Source of the DNA: Synechococcales cyanobacterium S06
GTDB taxonomy: Bacteria; Cyanobacteriota; Cyanobacteriia; Cyanobacteriales; JAABRE01
Assembly (NCBI GenBank): GCA_011391125.1
Contig: JAABRE010000021.1
Span: 1-64,000, forward strand
Length of the DNA stretch: 64,000 bases
Reading direction: 5' to 3'
Each line of letters begins with the position of its first letter. The first letter of the stretch is position 1. The notes beneath the pieces are model-generated. The model saw nothing but the letters and a program-made list of their open reading frames with translations, was not told the DNA's origin and made no database searches. A program made the position numbers and the translations under genes. Shown here in pieces: positions 30,284-41,100 of this stretch.

Positions 30284-32278
30284 TTATTCAGTTAAATTAG
30301 CAGAAGATCGGCGACGACGACGACGAATAATAGGTGGTTCTTCGTCCTCATTACTATCAGAATCATCTTCAGCTAAAAGAAGTTCAGTTAAGGAAAATTC
30401 GGGTTGAAAATCCAGTTCCGATTGACTGATTAATGGGGCAGGAATTTCCGGTTCAATAACAGGTGAAGGGGGAATTTCTGTCACCAGGGGAGTCGTAATT
30501 TCCGGTTCATTAATAGTAGGTAAAGCCGTTTCTTTGCTAACAGAAATACGGACTAATTCTGGGGCAATTTCACCAGGAGACTTAACCGAAACAATGACAT
30601 TTTTAGGAGCGGAAAATTCTCGACCTAAACGTACTAAAGGAGACACACCCATTAAAGCATAAACATCCTTTTCTAGCTCCGACATTTCCACTTCCACCAC
30701 TTCTAAATTTGGAACTTCGCGTTTGGGAGTTCGAGGAGCAATTCTTTCTTTCAACTCTGGAGTCGTAGTCAACTCCGTGGGCGCAATGACCTCGCGAGTA
30801 GGAGCGACGGTGGCTACTTTTTCGAGTTCCTCATCTTTAAGATTAATACGGCGACGGCGACGACGGACTCCATTTAACCCACCTTGTTCATGGTAATTGG
30901 GATGGTTTAAAAGGTCTAATTCTCCTTCAGTACCATCATCAAAGGAATCATCAAAGGAAAAATCAACGTCAGGGACAATGGTTTCCAAGGGTTTTGAACC
31001 TAAAGAAACCGGAGCAGGTAACTCTAAAGCTTGTAATTGAGCCTCTCCGGGTAAATGAACCAAATGACCAACGCCGCCGCAAGTGGGACAAGTTTTTCCG
31101 AATAATTCATAAAGATTTTGCCCTTGACGTTTGCGGGTTAATTCCACCAAGCCTAACTCAGAAAGTTGAGCAATTTGTGGTCTTGCTTTATCCGCTCTCA
31201 GGGTTTTGTTAAAATGTTCAAGCAAAGTAAGTTGATCGCGACGGGAATCCATGTCAATGAAGTCAATGATAATCACCCCACCAATATTGCGCAATCTTAA
31301 CTGACGAGCAATTTCCGTGGCTGCTTCACTATTAGTCCACAGTACAGTTTCCCGGGAGGTGGCTGAACGAGTAAACGAACCGGAGTTAACATCAATTACC
31401 GTCAACGCTTCCGTGGGTTCAATGATAATATAACCACCAGAAGGTAATTCCACCCGTGGTTTGAGCGCTTCTCGAATCGCAGCATTAACCCTGAAATATT
31501 CTAAAATCGGTTGACGTTCTTTGTGATGATCAATTAATACGCCTTCCGGAGGACGACCCGCACCCCAATTCATCAATTGTTGTTTAACTCGTTTAACACT
31601 GTGGGGTGAATCGACCACAATGCGGTTAACTTCAGCGCTGTACATATCCCGCAACACACGCTGAATAAAGTCGTCATCTCGGTTAAGTAAAGCTGGCGCT
31701 CGGTTGGCTTGTGCTTCTTCATGAATGGATTCCCATTGTCTTTGCAGATTTTCCAGATCCTCGATAATCGCTTCTTCTGCTTTTCCGTCAGCTTCCGTCC
31801 GTACTAATAATCCCATCCCTGCTGGCTTGATCAGAATAGCTAAAGCCCGTAAGCGACTGCGTTCATTTTCATCTTGGATGCGACGGGATAAGTTGACTCC
31901 TCTGCCATGGGGCATTAAAACCAAATAACGACCAGGTAAACTAATATTACCCGTTAATCGGGGTCCTTTGTTCCCCGTTGGTTCTTTCATGACTTGAACC
32001 AAGACTTTCTGTTGGGGTACTAATAATTCTGTAATGGCTGCGGCACTTTTTTTCAGACGTAAAGGGCCTAAATCTGTCACATGAATAAAACCGTTACGCT
32101 CCGCATCACCGATATTAACGAAGGCCGCATCAATACCTTGAATTACATTCTCAACGACACCTAAATAAATATCACTCACCTGTTGGTTGCCTGTTGCAAC
32201 CACTAATTCTTGAATTTGGTCTTCCCAAAAAACCGCCGCTATGTGATGTTGTTCAGCAATAATAATTTGTTTTGGCAT
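30284..32278 (-). CDS. rne: Ribonuclease E/G (cyanobacterial RNase E)
   Basis: S1 domain DIYLGVVENVIQGIDAAFVNIGDAERNGFIHVTDL; GGVIIIDFIDM; CPTCGGVGH zinc link; C-terminal RRRRRRSSA. Confidence 0.96.
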   Translation of the reverse strand: MPKQIIIAEQHHIAAVFWEDQIQELVVATGNQQVSDIYLGVVENVIQGIDAAFVNIGDAERNGFIHVTDLGPLRLKKSAAAITELLVPQQKVLVQVMKEPTGNKGPRLTGNISLPGRYLVLMPHGRGVNLSRRIQDENERSRLRALAILIKPAGMGLLVRTEADGKAEEAIIEDLENLQRQWESIHEEAQANRAPALLNRDDDFIQRVLRDMYSAEVNRIVVDSPHSVKRVKQQLMNWGAGRPPEGVLIDHHKERQPILEYFRVNAAIREALKPRVELPSGGYIIIEPTEALTVIDVNSGSFTRSATSRETVLWTNSEAATEIARQLRLRNIGGVIIIDFIDMDSRRDQLTLLEHFNKTLRADKARPQIAQLSELGLVELTRKRQGQNLYELFGKTCPTCGGVGHLVHLPGEAQLQALELPAPVSLGSKPLETIVPDVDFSFDDSFDDGTEGELDLLNHPNYHEQGGLNGVRRRRRRINLKDEELEKVATVAPTREVIAPTELTTTPELKERIAPRTPKREVPNLEVVEVEMSELEKDVYALMGVSPLVRLGREFSAPKNVIVSVKSPGEIAPELVRISVSKETALPTINEPEITTPLVTEIPPSPVIEPEIPAPLISQSELDFQPEFSLTELLLAEDDSDSNEDEEPPIIRRRRRRSSANLTE

Positions 32279-32653
32279 TAATTAATGTTCCTCTTTTTGT
32301 GCCAGTTTAAAAATTCTTTGTTGTTCGTCGATTTCCGTAAAATTTTTCCTAGTTCTCTTGTAGGGGTATTCTACCTAGTCAAGATTAATGGGCTCACTGT
32401 TTCTAAGGGAATCTCCCTAGCTGTGTTGAGTTTTGTTCTGTCTTAGAAAGGTACGGTTAGCAAAGAAAAAATACTTCTTTTACTAACAAAAGTCCTTCGA
32501 CAAATGATCCAAACTGATGTTTTGCAAACAGTTTTTGCCGAGCTTTGTCTTATTGTTTTAGGGTAGCAGGCAAAATACTTGTCACCCAAAATTGGCAAGA
32601 AATACTTAAGAATTTACTTTAATCTCACTATAACCTTAATTGTCTCCTTGTGA

Positions 32654-33814
32654 TCAAAAAACTTGAGACTTTCGTAAGGTTTTTACCGTTTTAATGATTG
32701 CTTGACCTACTTCCTCCATTTCGGCCATGGTGTTAAACCTTCCGATTCCCACTCTTAATGAGGCATAAGCCAATTTGTCCGCTCTCCCCAAGGCCGTTAA
32801 AACATGGGATGGAGCCACATTGGTGGAGGAACAAGCCGATCCCGAAGCTAAGGCTACCACGGAACGTAACCCCAATAACAGGGCATTGCCATCCACTCCT
32901 TCTATACTTACGTTCAAATTCCCCGCTAATCCCTCGGTAGGATGCCCATTTAGGTGGATTCCCTCTATTTTACCGCAAATTTGCCATAATCTGTCTTTTA
33001 AGCCCTTTATGCGCTCATTTTCTGCGGGTTGTTCTTCTAAAGCAATGGCGATCGCCTGACCAAAACCGACAATTTGCGGTGTACATAGTGTACCCGATCG
33101 CCTCCCTTGTTCTTGGCCGCCTCCTTGAATTTGGGGCGCTAATTTAACTTTGTTGGGGCTCCGACGTACGTATAAAGCACCGATTCCCTTTGGTCCATAT
33201 ACTTTGTGGGCTGTTAAGGACATTAAATCAATGTTCATAGCTTGAACATCTAAGGGAATTTTGCCGATCGCCTGGGCGGCATCGGTGTGAAATAAGACGT
33301 TATATTGCTTACAGATTGCGCCAATTTGGGCGATGGGTTGCAAAACTCCAATTTCATTATTAGCAGCCATCACCGATACTAAAATGGTATCAGGGCGAAT
33401 ACTTTTTTCTAGCAGTGCTAAATCAATTAGACCATCACTTTGAACGGGTAAATAGGTAACTTCAAAACCTAATGTTTCTAAATATTTACAAGGGTCCAAA
33501 ACCGCTTTATGCTCAGTTTGTACCGTAATAAGATGTCTCCCTTTGCTAAAATAGGCTTCAGCTACCCCTTTAATGGCTAAATTATTCGCTTCCGTAGCTC
33601 CGGAGGTGAAAACAAGCTCATTCGGTGTACTATTGATAGCATGGGCGATGGTTTCCCGGGCTTTGCTGACTGCGGCTTCTGCTTCCCAACCGTAAACATG
33701 ACCAATACTTGACGGATTGCCAAAATGCTCCCGAAAGTACGGTAACATGGCATCTAATACCCTCTGATCCATCGGTGTGGTAGCATGATTATCTAAATAA
33801 ATAGGTAAGTTCAT
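32654..33814 (-). CDS. Cysteine desulfurase (NifS/IscS family)
   Basis: MNLPIYLDNHATTPMDQRVLDAMLPYF; HTDAAQAIGKIPLDV; SLTAHKVYGPKGIGALYVRR; GSACSS. Confidence 0.96.
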   Translation of the reverse strand: MNLPIYLDNHATTPMDQRVLDAMLPYFREHFGNPSSIGHVYGWEAEAAVSKARETIAHAINSTPNELVFTSGATEANNLAIKGVAEAYFSKGRHLITVQTEHKAVLDPCKYLETLGFEVTYLPVQSDGLIDLALLEKSIRPDTILVSVMAANNEIGVLQPIAQIGAICKQYNVLFHTDAAQAIGKIPLDVQAMNIDLMSLTAHKVYGPKGIGALYVRRSPNKVKLAPQIQGGGQEQGRRSGTLCTPQIVGFGQAIAIALEEQPAENERIKGLKDRLWQICGKIEGIHLNGHPTEGLAGNLNVSIEGVDGNALLLGLRSVVALASGSACSSTNVAPSHVLTALGRADKLAYASLRVGIGRFNTMAEMEEVGQAIIKTVKTLRKSQVF

Positions 33815-33907
33815 CGAAATTAATAATTAAAAAAATATCGTTAAGTTGTAATTGGTTACTTATTAATTGTAGATTGTTAATTGTAAATTGTTAATTGTTA
33901 TTTATAT

Positions 33908-35791
33908 ATGGCTTTAATTACTCAGGATAGAACCGTTTTAACGGCTCAAGAAATTGTTGACATTCTCTTAGGAACTGGTGTCACTGTTAGCAATATTAGC
34001 ATTACTGGTGATCTCAGGGCGATCGGTTCTTTTGTTGATGAAACAAGAGACAGTATTGGTATTTCGGAAGGGGTGATCCTTTCTTCTGGAAATATAGCAG
34101 ATGCTACGGGTCCAAATACCGAAGATGGTAAAACCTCGAGTTTTGGTACACCAGGAGATGCAGACTTAAACGCACTTTTGCCCTCGGGACAAACTACCAA
34201 TGATGCTGTTGTCCTCGAATTTGATTTCATTCCCAATAATGAGCAATTCCTCTTTGAATATGTATTCGCTTCTGAGGAATATAATGAATTTGCGGGTAGT
34301 TCTTTTAATGATATTTTCGCCTTTTTCTTAAATGGGGAAAATATTGCTTTAATTCCGGGGACAAATACTCCAGTTTCCATTAATAATATTAACGCTACTA
34401 ATAATAGTGCCTTTTTCCTAAATAATGATTTTGGTGATCTGACTGCCCCTTATCCTTATAATACGCAATTTGACGGTTTCACTACCACTTTTGCAGCTTC
34501 TGCTTTAGTTACCCCCAATCAAAAACAGCGTTTGAAAATCACGATCGCCGATACTAGTGATAGTATTTTAGACTCGGCCGTATTTTTAAAACAGGGTAGT
34601 TTATCCACCTTGGGACAAATTGATGACGCTATTATTGTTAATAATGGTCGAGATATTTTTACGGTTGAAAGTCTTTCTGATACGGCCGGTTTTGCTAATT
34701 TAGAATTAACTTTAAAGTCCACTAATAGTGGTCAAATTAATGAAATTGGTATCTTTAAAGTAGATGATGATCAGGGTACTATTAATGGTATTAAACCAGG
34801 TCAAGATGGTTATGATCAATTAGCTTTAACTGGTTCTCAAAGTCGGGTTATTTTTACTGGACTTCCTGAACAAATGGGAACTAATACCACCCGTAATTTG
34901 AAAAATTTTAATGTGGGTGATAAGTTCGCTTTTTACATGATTACTAATGGTACAACAGATGAGGTTTTATACGATGAACTGTTAACACAACCTACTGTTA
35001 ATACTAATAATTTATTTACTCCCGAAGGCGATCGTGTTGAATCTATTTCTAAACCAGCTAATCCTTTTTCCCCCGGATTAAATGTCTTTTTTAGTTTTGC
35101 TAACCAAAATACCGACGGCCAAGATCATCTTAATGTTAGTCAAAATAATGACACTTTCCAATTATCTTGGGAAGAAGAATTAAATGGCAGTAATCCCGAT
35201 TTTAATGACTTAATTTTTGATCTCAAAGTCACAAATGGAGAAGCTCCCCAAGGTATTAGACAACAAGGATCAATTCAAAGGGAACTCATTGATTTAAGTG
35301 CCTTTTCTGATAACCCAAATTTAAACGCAACTTTTGAGGTTAAAAGTGAGGCTGCTTTTAATAATACCGTCGGATTATATCAGATTGAAAATGCTCAAGG
35401 AACTGTGGTTGATCCCCTAACTGGAGGTACTTTAATTCCTAGTGATACAGGTTATGCTGAAGCTGCTTTAAGAAATCGAGTAGTTAGTTTCGATCGCAAT
35501 GGCAATGTCATTGAAGGTACAAATAATATTAACGATATTATCAGTAATAACGGTTTAGTGGCACCATTTATTATTTCTAATGGTACATTCTCTGAATGGT
35601 TAAATGATAATTCCAATAATACAATTTTTGGTGAAAAAGCTATTGCTTACTTCCCCTTTATTGATGCTAATCCTGACAAAGGAGATCACGTTGTTTTACT
35701 TGGTAATAATACCTTTGGTTTTGAAGATTTACCCGGTGGAAATAGCGATTTTGATTACGATGACATGACCTTACAAGTTAACTTGTTTTAA
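33908..35791 (+). CDS. Choice-of-anchor L domain protein with DUF4114-like domains
   Basis: Choice-of-anchor L pattern ISEGVILSSGNIADATGPN...LEFDFIPNNEQFLFEYVFASEEYNEFAGSSFNDIFAFFLNG; two DUF4114-like segments. Confidence 0.85.
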   Translation: MALITQDRTVLTAQEIVDILLGTGVTVSNISITGDLRAIGSFVDETRDSIGISEGVILSSGNIADATGPNTEDGKTSSFGTPGDADLNALLPSGQTTNDAVVLEFDFIPNNEQFLFEYVFASEEYNEFAGSSFNDIFAFFLNGENIALIPGTNTPVSINNINATNNSAFFLNNDFGDLTAPYPYNTQFDGFTTTFAASALVTPNQKQRLKITIADTSDSILDSAVFLKQGSLSTLGQIDDAIIVNNGRDIFTVESLSDTAGFANLELTLKSTNSGQINEIGIFKVDDDQGTINGIKPGQDGYDQLALTGSQSRVIFTGLPEQMGTNTTRNLKNFNVGDKFAFYMITNGTTDEVLYDELLTQPTVNTNNLFTPEGDRVESISKPANPFSPGLNVFFSFANQNTDGQDHLNVSQNNDTFQLSWEEELNGSNPDFNDLIFDLKVTNGEAPQGIRQQGSIQRELIDLSAFSDNPNLNATFEVKSEAAFNNTVGLYQIENAQGTVVDPLTGGTLIPSDTGYAEAALRNRVVSFDRNGNVIEGTNNINDIISNNGLVAPFIISNGTFSEWLNDNSNNTIFGEKAIAYFPFIDANPDKGDHVVLLGNNTFGFEDLPGGNSDFDYDDMTLQVNLF

Positions 35792-35803
35792 AGTTCATCT
35801 TAC

Positions 35804-35828
35804 CACGAGCGAACGGCCGTTCGTGGTG
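35804..35828. terminator. Palindromic hairpin ACGAGCGAACGGCCGTTCGTGGT
   Basis: Imperfect dyad around AACGGCCGTT between convergent genes. Confidence 0.45.
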
Positions 35829-35845
35829 CAGTAACAAAAAACCAA

Positions 35846-36367
35846 CTATTGACAATTGTCATCACTTGTGGTATAGAGATAACCAAAAATAGTTTTAACA
35901 ATAATACATTTTTTAAAAGCCGGTGAATCATTTTGAAAAGCAAAAATGATTTTTTCATTGGTTTTAAGCTGACTTTCTGGGTGAATTTTACCCTGATAAT
36001 CAAAAATAATCTTGCTACCCTCCGTTAAGACTAAGTTAAATTTATCCGTATCTTTAGCCAAATCTTGCCAAGAAGGAGAATTGGGGATAGTGTTTACACT
36101 CGTTTGTTTAGGGTAAACTTTATATTGGGGTATTAACCCATCTTGTTGTAAAGCCACGGTATAAGCTGAACTTTCTTTCATTGCCTTTTGTTGAGCATTA
36201 ATCAAAACACCGTATAATTGTTCATTAGTCTCATTAAGTCTCTGATTGGCAAGATAACCAAAAAAGTTAGGTGTACCCATAGCTGCAAAAATGCCGATTA
36301 CGAAAGTAACCACAATTACCTCAGTTAAAGTAAAACCTTGATTTGTAATTTGCTTAAATTTGTTCAT
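35846..36367 (-). CDS. Prepilin-like (GspH-type) protein of an hps-like cluster
   Basis: Type IV prepilin signal QGFTLTEVIVVTFVIGIFAAMGTPNFFGYL. Confidence 0.82.
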   Translation of the reverse strand: MNKFKQITNQGFTLTEVIVVTFVIGIFAAMGTPNFFGYLANQRLNETNEQLYGVLINAQQKAMKESSAYTVALQQDGLIPQYKVYPKQTSVNTIPNSPSWQDLAKDTDKFNLVLTEGSKIIFDYQGKIHPESQLKTNEKIIFAFQNDSPAFKKCIIVKTIFGYLYTTSDDNCQ

Positions 36368-36399
36368 AATATAAACAGAGGGAGTAAAAAATAAAATAG

Positions 36400-37389
36400 C
36401 TAATCTCCTGATTGTTTTTGAATAACTCCCTTAGTCATTACCTGAGTTTCTAGGGGAATTAAAGAGTCTGTAGTTTGATAACCAGTTTGACCTTTAGCAT
36501 TACCCGTCAAGAAGATTTTTACATCTTGATAACTGTCGGGAGTTGAATTGCTATCCTGATCTACAAAACTCACACAAGCAAAAAATCCCCGACTATAATC
36601 ATCATCATCAGCTGAATCATAAGTAGGACTGGGATAAATGTTCTCATCAGGGTTAACAATACAATCAGGAAGAGAAGGCAAACTAGAAGGGTCATTGCTA
36701 TAAACAAAATCGACTAAAGGTTCAGTTTGGCTGGCTAAAGAACCCAGAGCTTGTTGATTTGTGCCATCAAAAAAAGGCCAGTCACCGAAACTCGTTTCTC
36801 GACGAGGATCAGCATAACCGGGGTTTTTTGTCAAGCTATTGGTATTACTATATTTGCGTAATTCATAACGTTCAAGTCGGGATTGGCCTTTCCAAGATTT
36901 AGGATCAGAATCATCGGTGGATTGTAAATAAACAACTAAAGTATAAGTATTACGTTCAATTTTTAAACTATTACATTCCTCTTTTAAATCTTCATCGGCA
37001 AAACTAGCACAATCATTAGGAAGATTACCGGTGTTATCATAGGGAACAGATTCGATTTTCCAGAAAGCTAAAACCGGTTTTTTAGTATTAGGAAAAGATG
37101 GTAAATAGGGAATTATTTTATTATCTAATTGTTCACCCTTATAAATATAAACCGCTTCCCGTAATTCTTCTGCGATATAATTTAAGGCCGTTTTCATCTG
37201 TTGCTGACTTTTGCTACGAGCAACTTCTTTTTGGGAATCACTAATAACGTTAGTTGTCAAGGACAAAATACTACCACTAACGATAAGTCCTATAAAAGCG
37301 GCCAATAGTAACTCAGGTAAAGTAAAGCCACTTTGATGATATTTTTGGGTGTAAATTTTTCGGGTTTTTACTAACATATTGAGTCCCAT
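36400..37389 (-). CDS. Pseudopilin (PulJ/HpsC-like)
   Basis: Prepilin motif QSGFTLPELLLAAFIGLIVSGSILSL. Confidence 0.78.
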   Translation of the reverse strand: MGLNMLVKTRKIYTQKYHQSGFTLPELLLAAFIGLIVSGSILSLTTNVISDSQKEVARSKSQQQMKTALNYIAEELREAVYIYKGEQLDNKIIPYLPSFPNTKKPVLAFWKIESVPYDNTGNLPNDCASFADEDLKEECNSLKIERNTYTLVVYLQSTDDSDPKSWKGQSRLERYELRKYSNTNSLTKNPGYADPRRETSFGDWPFFDGTNQQALGSLASQTEPLVDFVYSNDPSSLPSLPDCIVNPDENIYPSPTYDSADDDDYSRGFFACVSFVDQDSNSTPDSYQDVKIFLTGNAKGQTGYQTTDSLIPLETQVMTKGVIQKQSGD

Positions 37390-37424
37390 AAATTAAGGTT
37401 AAAAAAGATTTTTCAGTGGTAAAT

Positions 37425-38111
37425 TTACTGATTTTCAAGGTATTCTTTATACTTAAGTAAAGAAAGCTTAGAATCTCCTCTAATTATTTCGGTATTAATA
37501 GCGGCTAAAGGTTTTTCAATTTGATCTTTAATATTAGTAAAAAGGGTAGAAGCGAGTTCTCCAGAAGTATCTAAATTAGCTAAATTATCCTTAGCAGCAA
37601 TGGAATAAACCCGAACTCCCATTTTAAAGAAAGCAACTTGATCCTTAGTTTTCCCTCCACTGTCGAAATCAAAACCTGGATTGCGAAAAAGCTGCACCAA
37701 AAAATCGGCTTTACCATCACCATCATAATCTAATTCCAGAGCTTTACTGCTGTCAGTAAGGTCATTACGATCAGTAACAGTAGCTTCGGGAGGATTTAAA
37801 GCGTCAAATTGTTCGTCAGTAACAGGGGGCAATATCCCCAAAGTCTCATTTTTCTTGACACCTTTGGCCATCAGTGTTTGTACTCGGTCAATTTCGCTAC
37901 TGGCCACAGCTGAAGCTTGTTCGGCTCTTAGACTATTTAAACGATAGGCCGCCGACATCAAAAATAAAGGAGCGAGAAGAGCCAAGACTATGGAACTTAT
38001 CATCATAGAGACTAAAATTTCAGTTAAACTTAGCCCTTGTTCTGAATTTTTAGTTAACTTGAGTAAAATTAGGGGTAGTGATTGACCTTTAACCATGATT
38101 GAATCCTCCAA
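37425..38111 (-). CDS. Pseudopilin (PilV/HpsB-like)
   Basis: Prepilin motif EQGLSLTEILVSMMISSIVLALLAPLFLMSAAYRLNS. Confidence 0.78.
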   Translation of the reverse strand: MEDSIMVKGQSLPLILLKLTKNSEQGLSLTEILVSMMISSIVLALLAPLFLMSAAYRLNSLRAEQASAVASSEIDRVQTLMAKGVKKNETLGILPPVTDEQFDALNPPEATVTDRNDLTDSSKALELDYDGDGKADFLVQLFRNPGFDFDSGGKTKDQVAFFKMGVRVYSIAAKDNLANLDTSGELASTLFTNIKDQIEKPLAAINTEIIRGDSKLSLLKYKEYLENQ

Positions 38112-38120
38112 AAATCCAGT

Positions 38121-41100
38121 TTAATTACAATCAGTGGCATTTTGATCCACTAAGCCGCCATTCGGATTAGCTGCGCAACGCAGTTGCTTGACATACGGGT
38201 CATCTACGGGTAATTCGCGGTAAAATTCACTGCGAGGAGTACCTTCAGAGACAAACCTCGCGGCCACCGGACCAGGAGGATTATATTGCAGTGCTACGTC
38301 ATAACCCCAACGACGGTTAGGAGCACGATAATGGGGCAGTTTTTCGCCACTTTTACCAACACCACCGGGTTCCCAAGCTTGTTTTTCTAGGTCAAAAAGA
38401 CTGCTAGCAGAAGTGCTAAAGTTAAGTTGGATAAATGAACCGGAAATAAACAGGTCTTTACCATCCCAATTTTCAAGGAAACGGGGGAAGTTATGGAGAC
38501 CACCGTAGGATGAACCTGGCCGAGACGGAGTCAAACCGCTAACAATAATGGTATTCACCCTTTGATTATCAACTCCAGTTCCTATAGTTCGGTTGCTTTC
38601 CATGGAGTTATAGTTGTCGCTATTGCTAAATTCATATTTGGTAGTACCGCGCCAAGCGAAACCGTTGCGATCTACTAAAATTGGTAAAGTAAGATTAGTC
38701 GTTGTATCATCTTCCCGATTCCAGGAATTGTCGTCTTTACCTTTAATGGTGTAATTGCGATAGGAGGAATTACCACCACTAGGACAACTGGTATTAGGAT
38801 CGGTACTATTTGTACCTTTGAAACCATCTTCAATTGTGCCATCACAAAAGCTATTAGAAAGGATGTTAACTGCATCAGAAATAACCTCGGAAGGTCTCCA
38901 GCTGTCTGAACTTGGTTTCGCAAAGGTATTACTTAAGGTCGTTCGGTCATAGAAGTTACTCCAATTATCTGCTAATAATTGGGTAAATTCTTCTAACAAA
39001 TTAGAGCCATGTAAATTAAAGTTACCTTGAATATAAACGGGTTGATCACTGATGAAGGATAAACCCCGATTGCCTGGCCGTGACAAATTGCTACCATTAC
39101 GGAGACGGAAACCGTGGGGGCGACGTTCGGGATCGGGGTATCCATCAACTGCCTTGGGGCTAACTCCGGTGTCACCGTTACGGGGAGGATATTGGGGGTT
39201 AGTAACTTTAGGTCTCATGCGACAATTTGCATTACCAGTAGTTAAGGCCGTTTCTGTACCACAGGTTGACCATGTACCGTTGGCAGGACGGGCGATCGCA
39301 TCTTCGCGGACAGCATCTTCCCGGAAAGCGTAAACCATACCCGTTCTTGGTAGCCAAGTATCAGCACCGATGTTATTATTGCGCAATAAATTGAGGTCAA
39401 CATCTAAAACTCGAAGGGCCATAAGTTCCCTACCGTCAAAGATACCTTTATCAAGGAAAGGAACATAATAAGGTGTACCGAGATAGGTAATCTGGTTACG
39501 AATATTACTATTAGTGGTGGTGTAAGGGAGTTCCCAGTCAGTTAAAAGCCTAGGTTGCAGTGTAATAGCGGTTAAATCTTCAGTACCATCTTCGGTAGCA
39601 TTACTGTTAGTATCAGCAATCACTTTGTAGGTAAAGCCAGTGTTAACACCTTGAATGTAGGTATCGGCGATATATTCTTCGCCCGTTGGTTGAGTTCCAC
39701 CACCATCATGGTTATGATCTTCTTTGGGGAACAGGTAATACAGGGAAGGATATTTAGGAGCTTGAGTAAGGGGTTGGTCGGGATAATCTTGAGGGGAACA
39801 AAAAGCCATGGCTAAAGCCACTTTGCGATCGTCAAAACCAGGAGCGTTAGGATTAGCATTAAAAGCCGAGGAAAAGATGTTGGGATCACAAGCGGTTCTA
39901 AAGGTGACAAAGTCATTACCCTCTTTTAAGCTTACTTCACCAGTATTGGGGTCCCAATCTAAACTACCGGGGACTTTCTTCTTTAAACTACTAACTACAC
40001 CGGGTTTAAAACCCAAGGTGCGATCGTCATTAATTGACCTTTCAGCGTTGACATCAAGATTAACTATTCCTTCTATAGCTTGTCCCAAAAGTTGAGCTGC
40101 GGCAATATACTCAAGTTTTTTGTCATCGTTTAAACCCTGTTTCTCTAAAATTGCCTCCTCAAATTGAGCTTGGGTAAACTGAGCATAAAAGTTAGTTGCA
40201 CAGGTTTTATCATTATCATCTACACATTCTTGGGGCTTTTTGTAACGGTCATAACCAGGAGGAAATGAGACTTTAGGATCAATTAAAGTATTAATCTTAT
40301 TATTAGCATTACCAGTACCACTAACTAAATCCGATAAATGTTGAGCAAAAGCAACCATACCAGGTAAAACAAGGGCATTATTCAGCGCTGTTTGAGCTTG
40401 CTGTTCCAGTAGTATTTCGGCATCTTTTTCCTGCTCTTCTTTATTTTTGACATTGTATGCCAACATTCCCAAGTTACAGGAAGCGGTGTGCAGGGTGGTT
40501 TGATCCGCAATGCTCAAGTCATCGTAATCTACCCCAGCATCTAAACGAGCAATTACCCGACGCAAATTAGAATAGTTGCCCCACATGGTTAACTGAGGAT
40601 AGGGGTGAATAATACTTCCGCTAGTTTCCTGTTTGGGGGGAAATGCACCATCGGGATCACCAGCAAAATAGGCCAGATTTGTTAACGCTATTCTTAAGGG
40701 TTTGGTGGGAGAATTAATCGCGGTGGCAAATGCGCTACTACTGCTAACATTGCCCGGAGCGTTAAATTCCCAGCCATTTGTCCCAGTACCGGTTAAAAAG
40801 TCAGTGTCAAGAAATGTTGTACCATTAACGCTTATTTGTTCAAACTTGGTGCTATTGGCAATAGTTTGGCTGCTCCCGGGGTGCGCTGTAAAAGCCATAC
40901 AAGCGACGGGAAAGTCTTGGTCATTGTTAGCTTGATGATAAACAGCCATACTCTGGACCGCAGCTAAGTTATCGCGAAGGGTTTTTCTTTGCCTTGCTTC
41001 GCTGTCTAAAGCGTTATCATTAATGGGGTACATGGGGTCATTATTAGCTCTCCAACCAAAAACGTTACCAAGTTCTAATCTTTGGCCAACAATTAATCTT

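Noticed and set aside
39052-40935. Plus-strand ORFs inside hpsA (39052..39333, 39808..40095, 40702..40935)
   Set aside because: Shadow ORFs within a long, clearly coding minus-strand gene.
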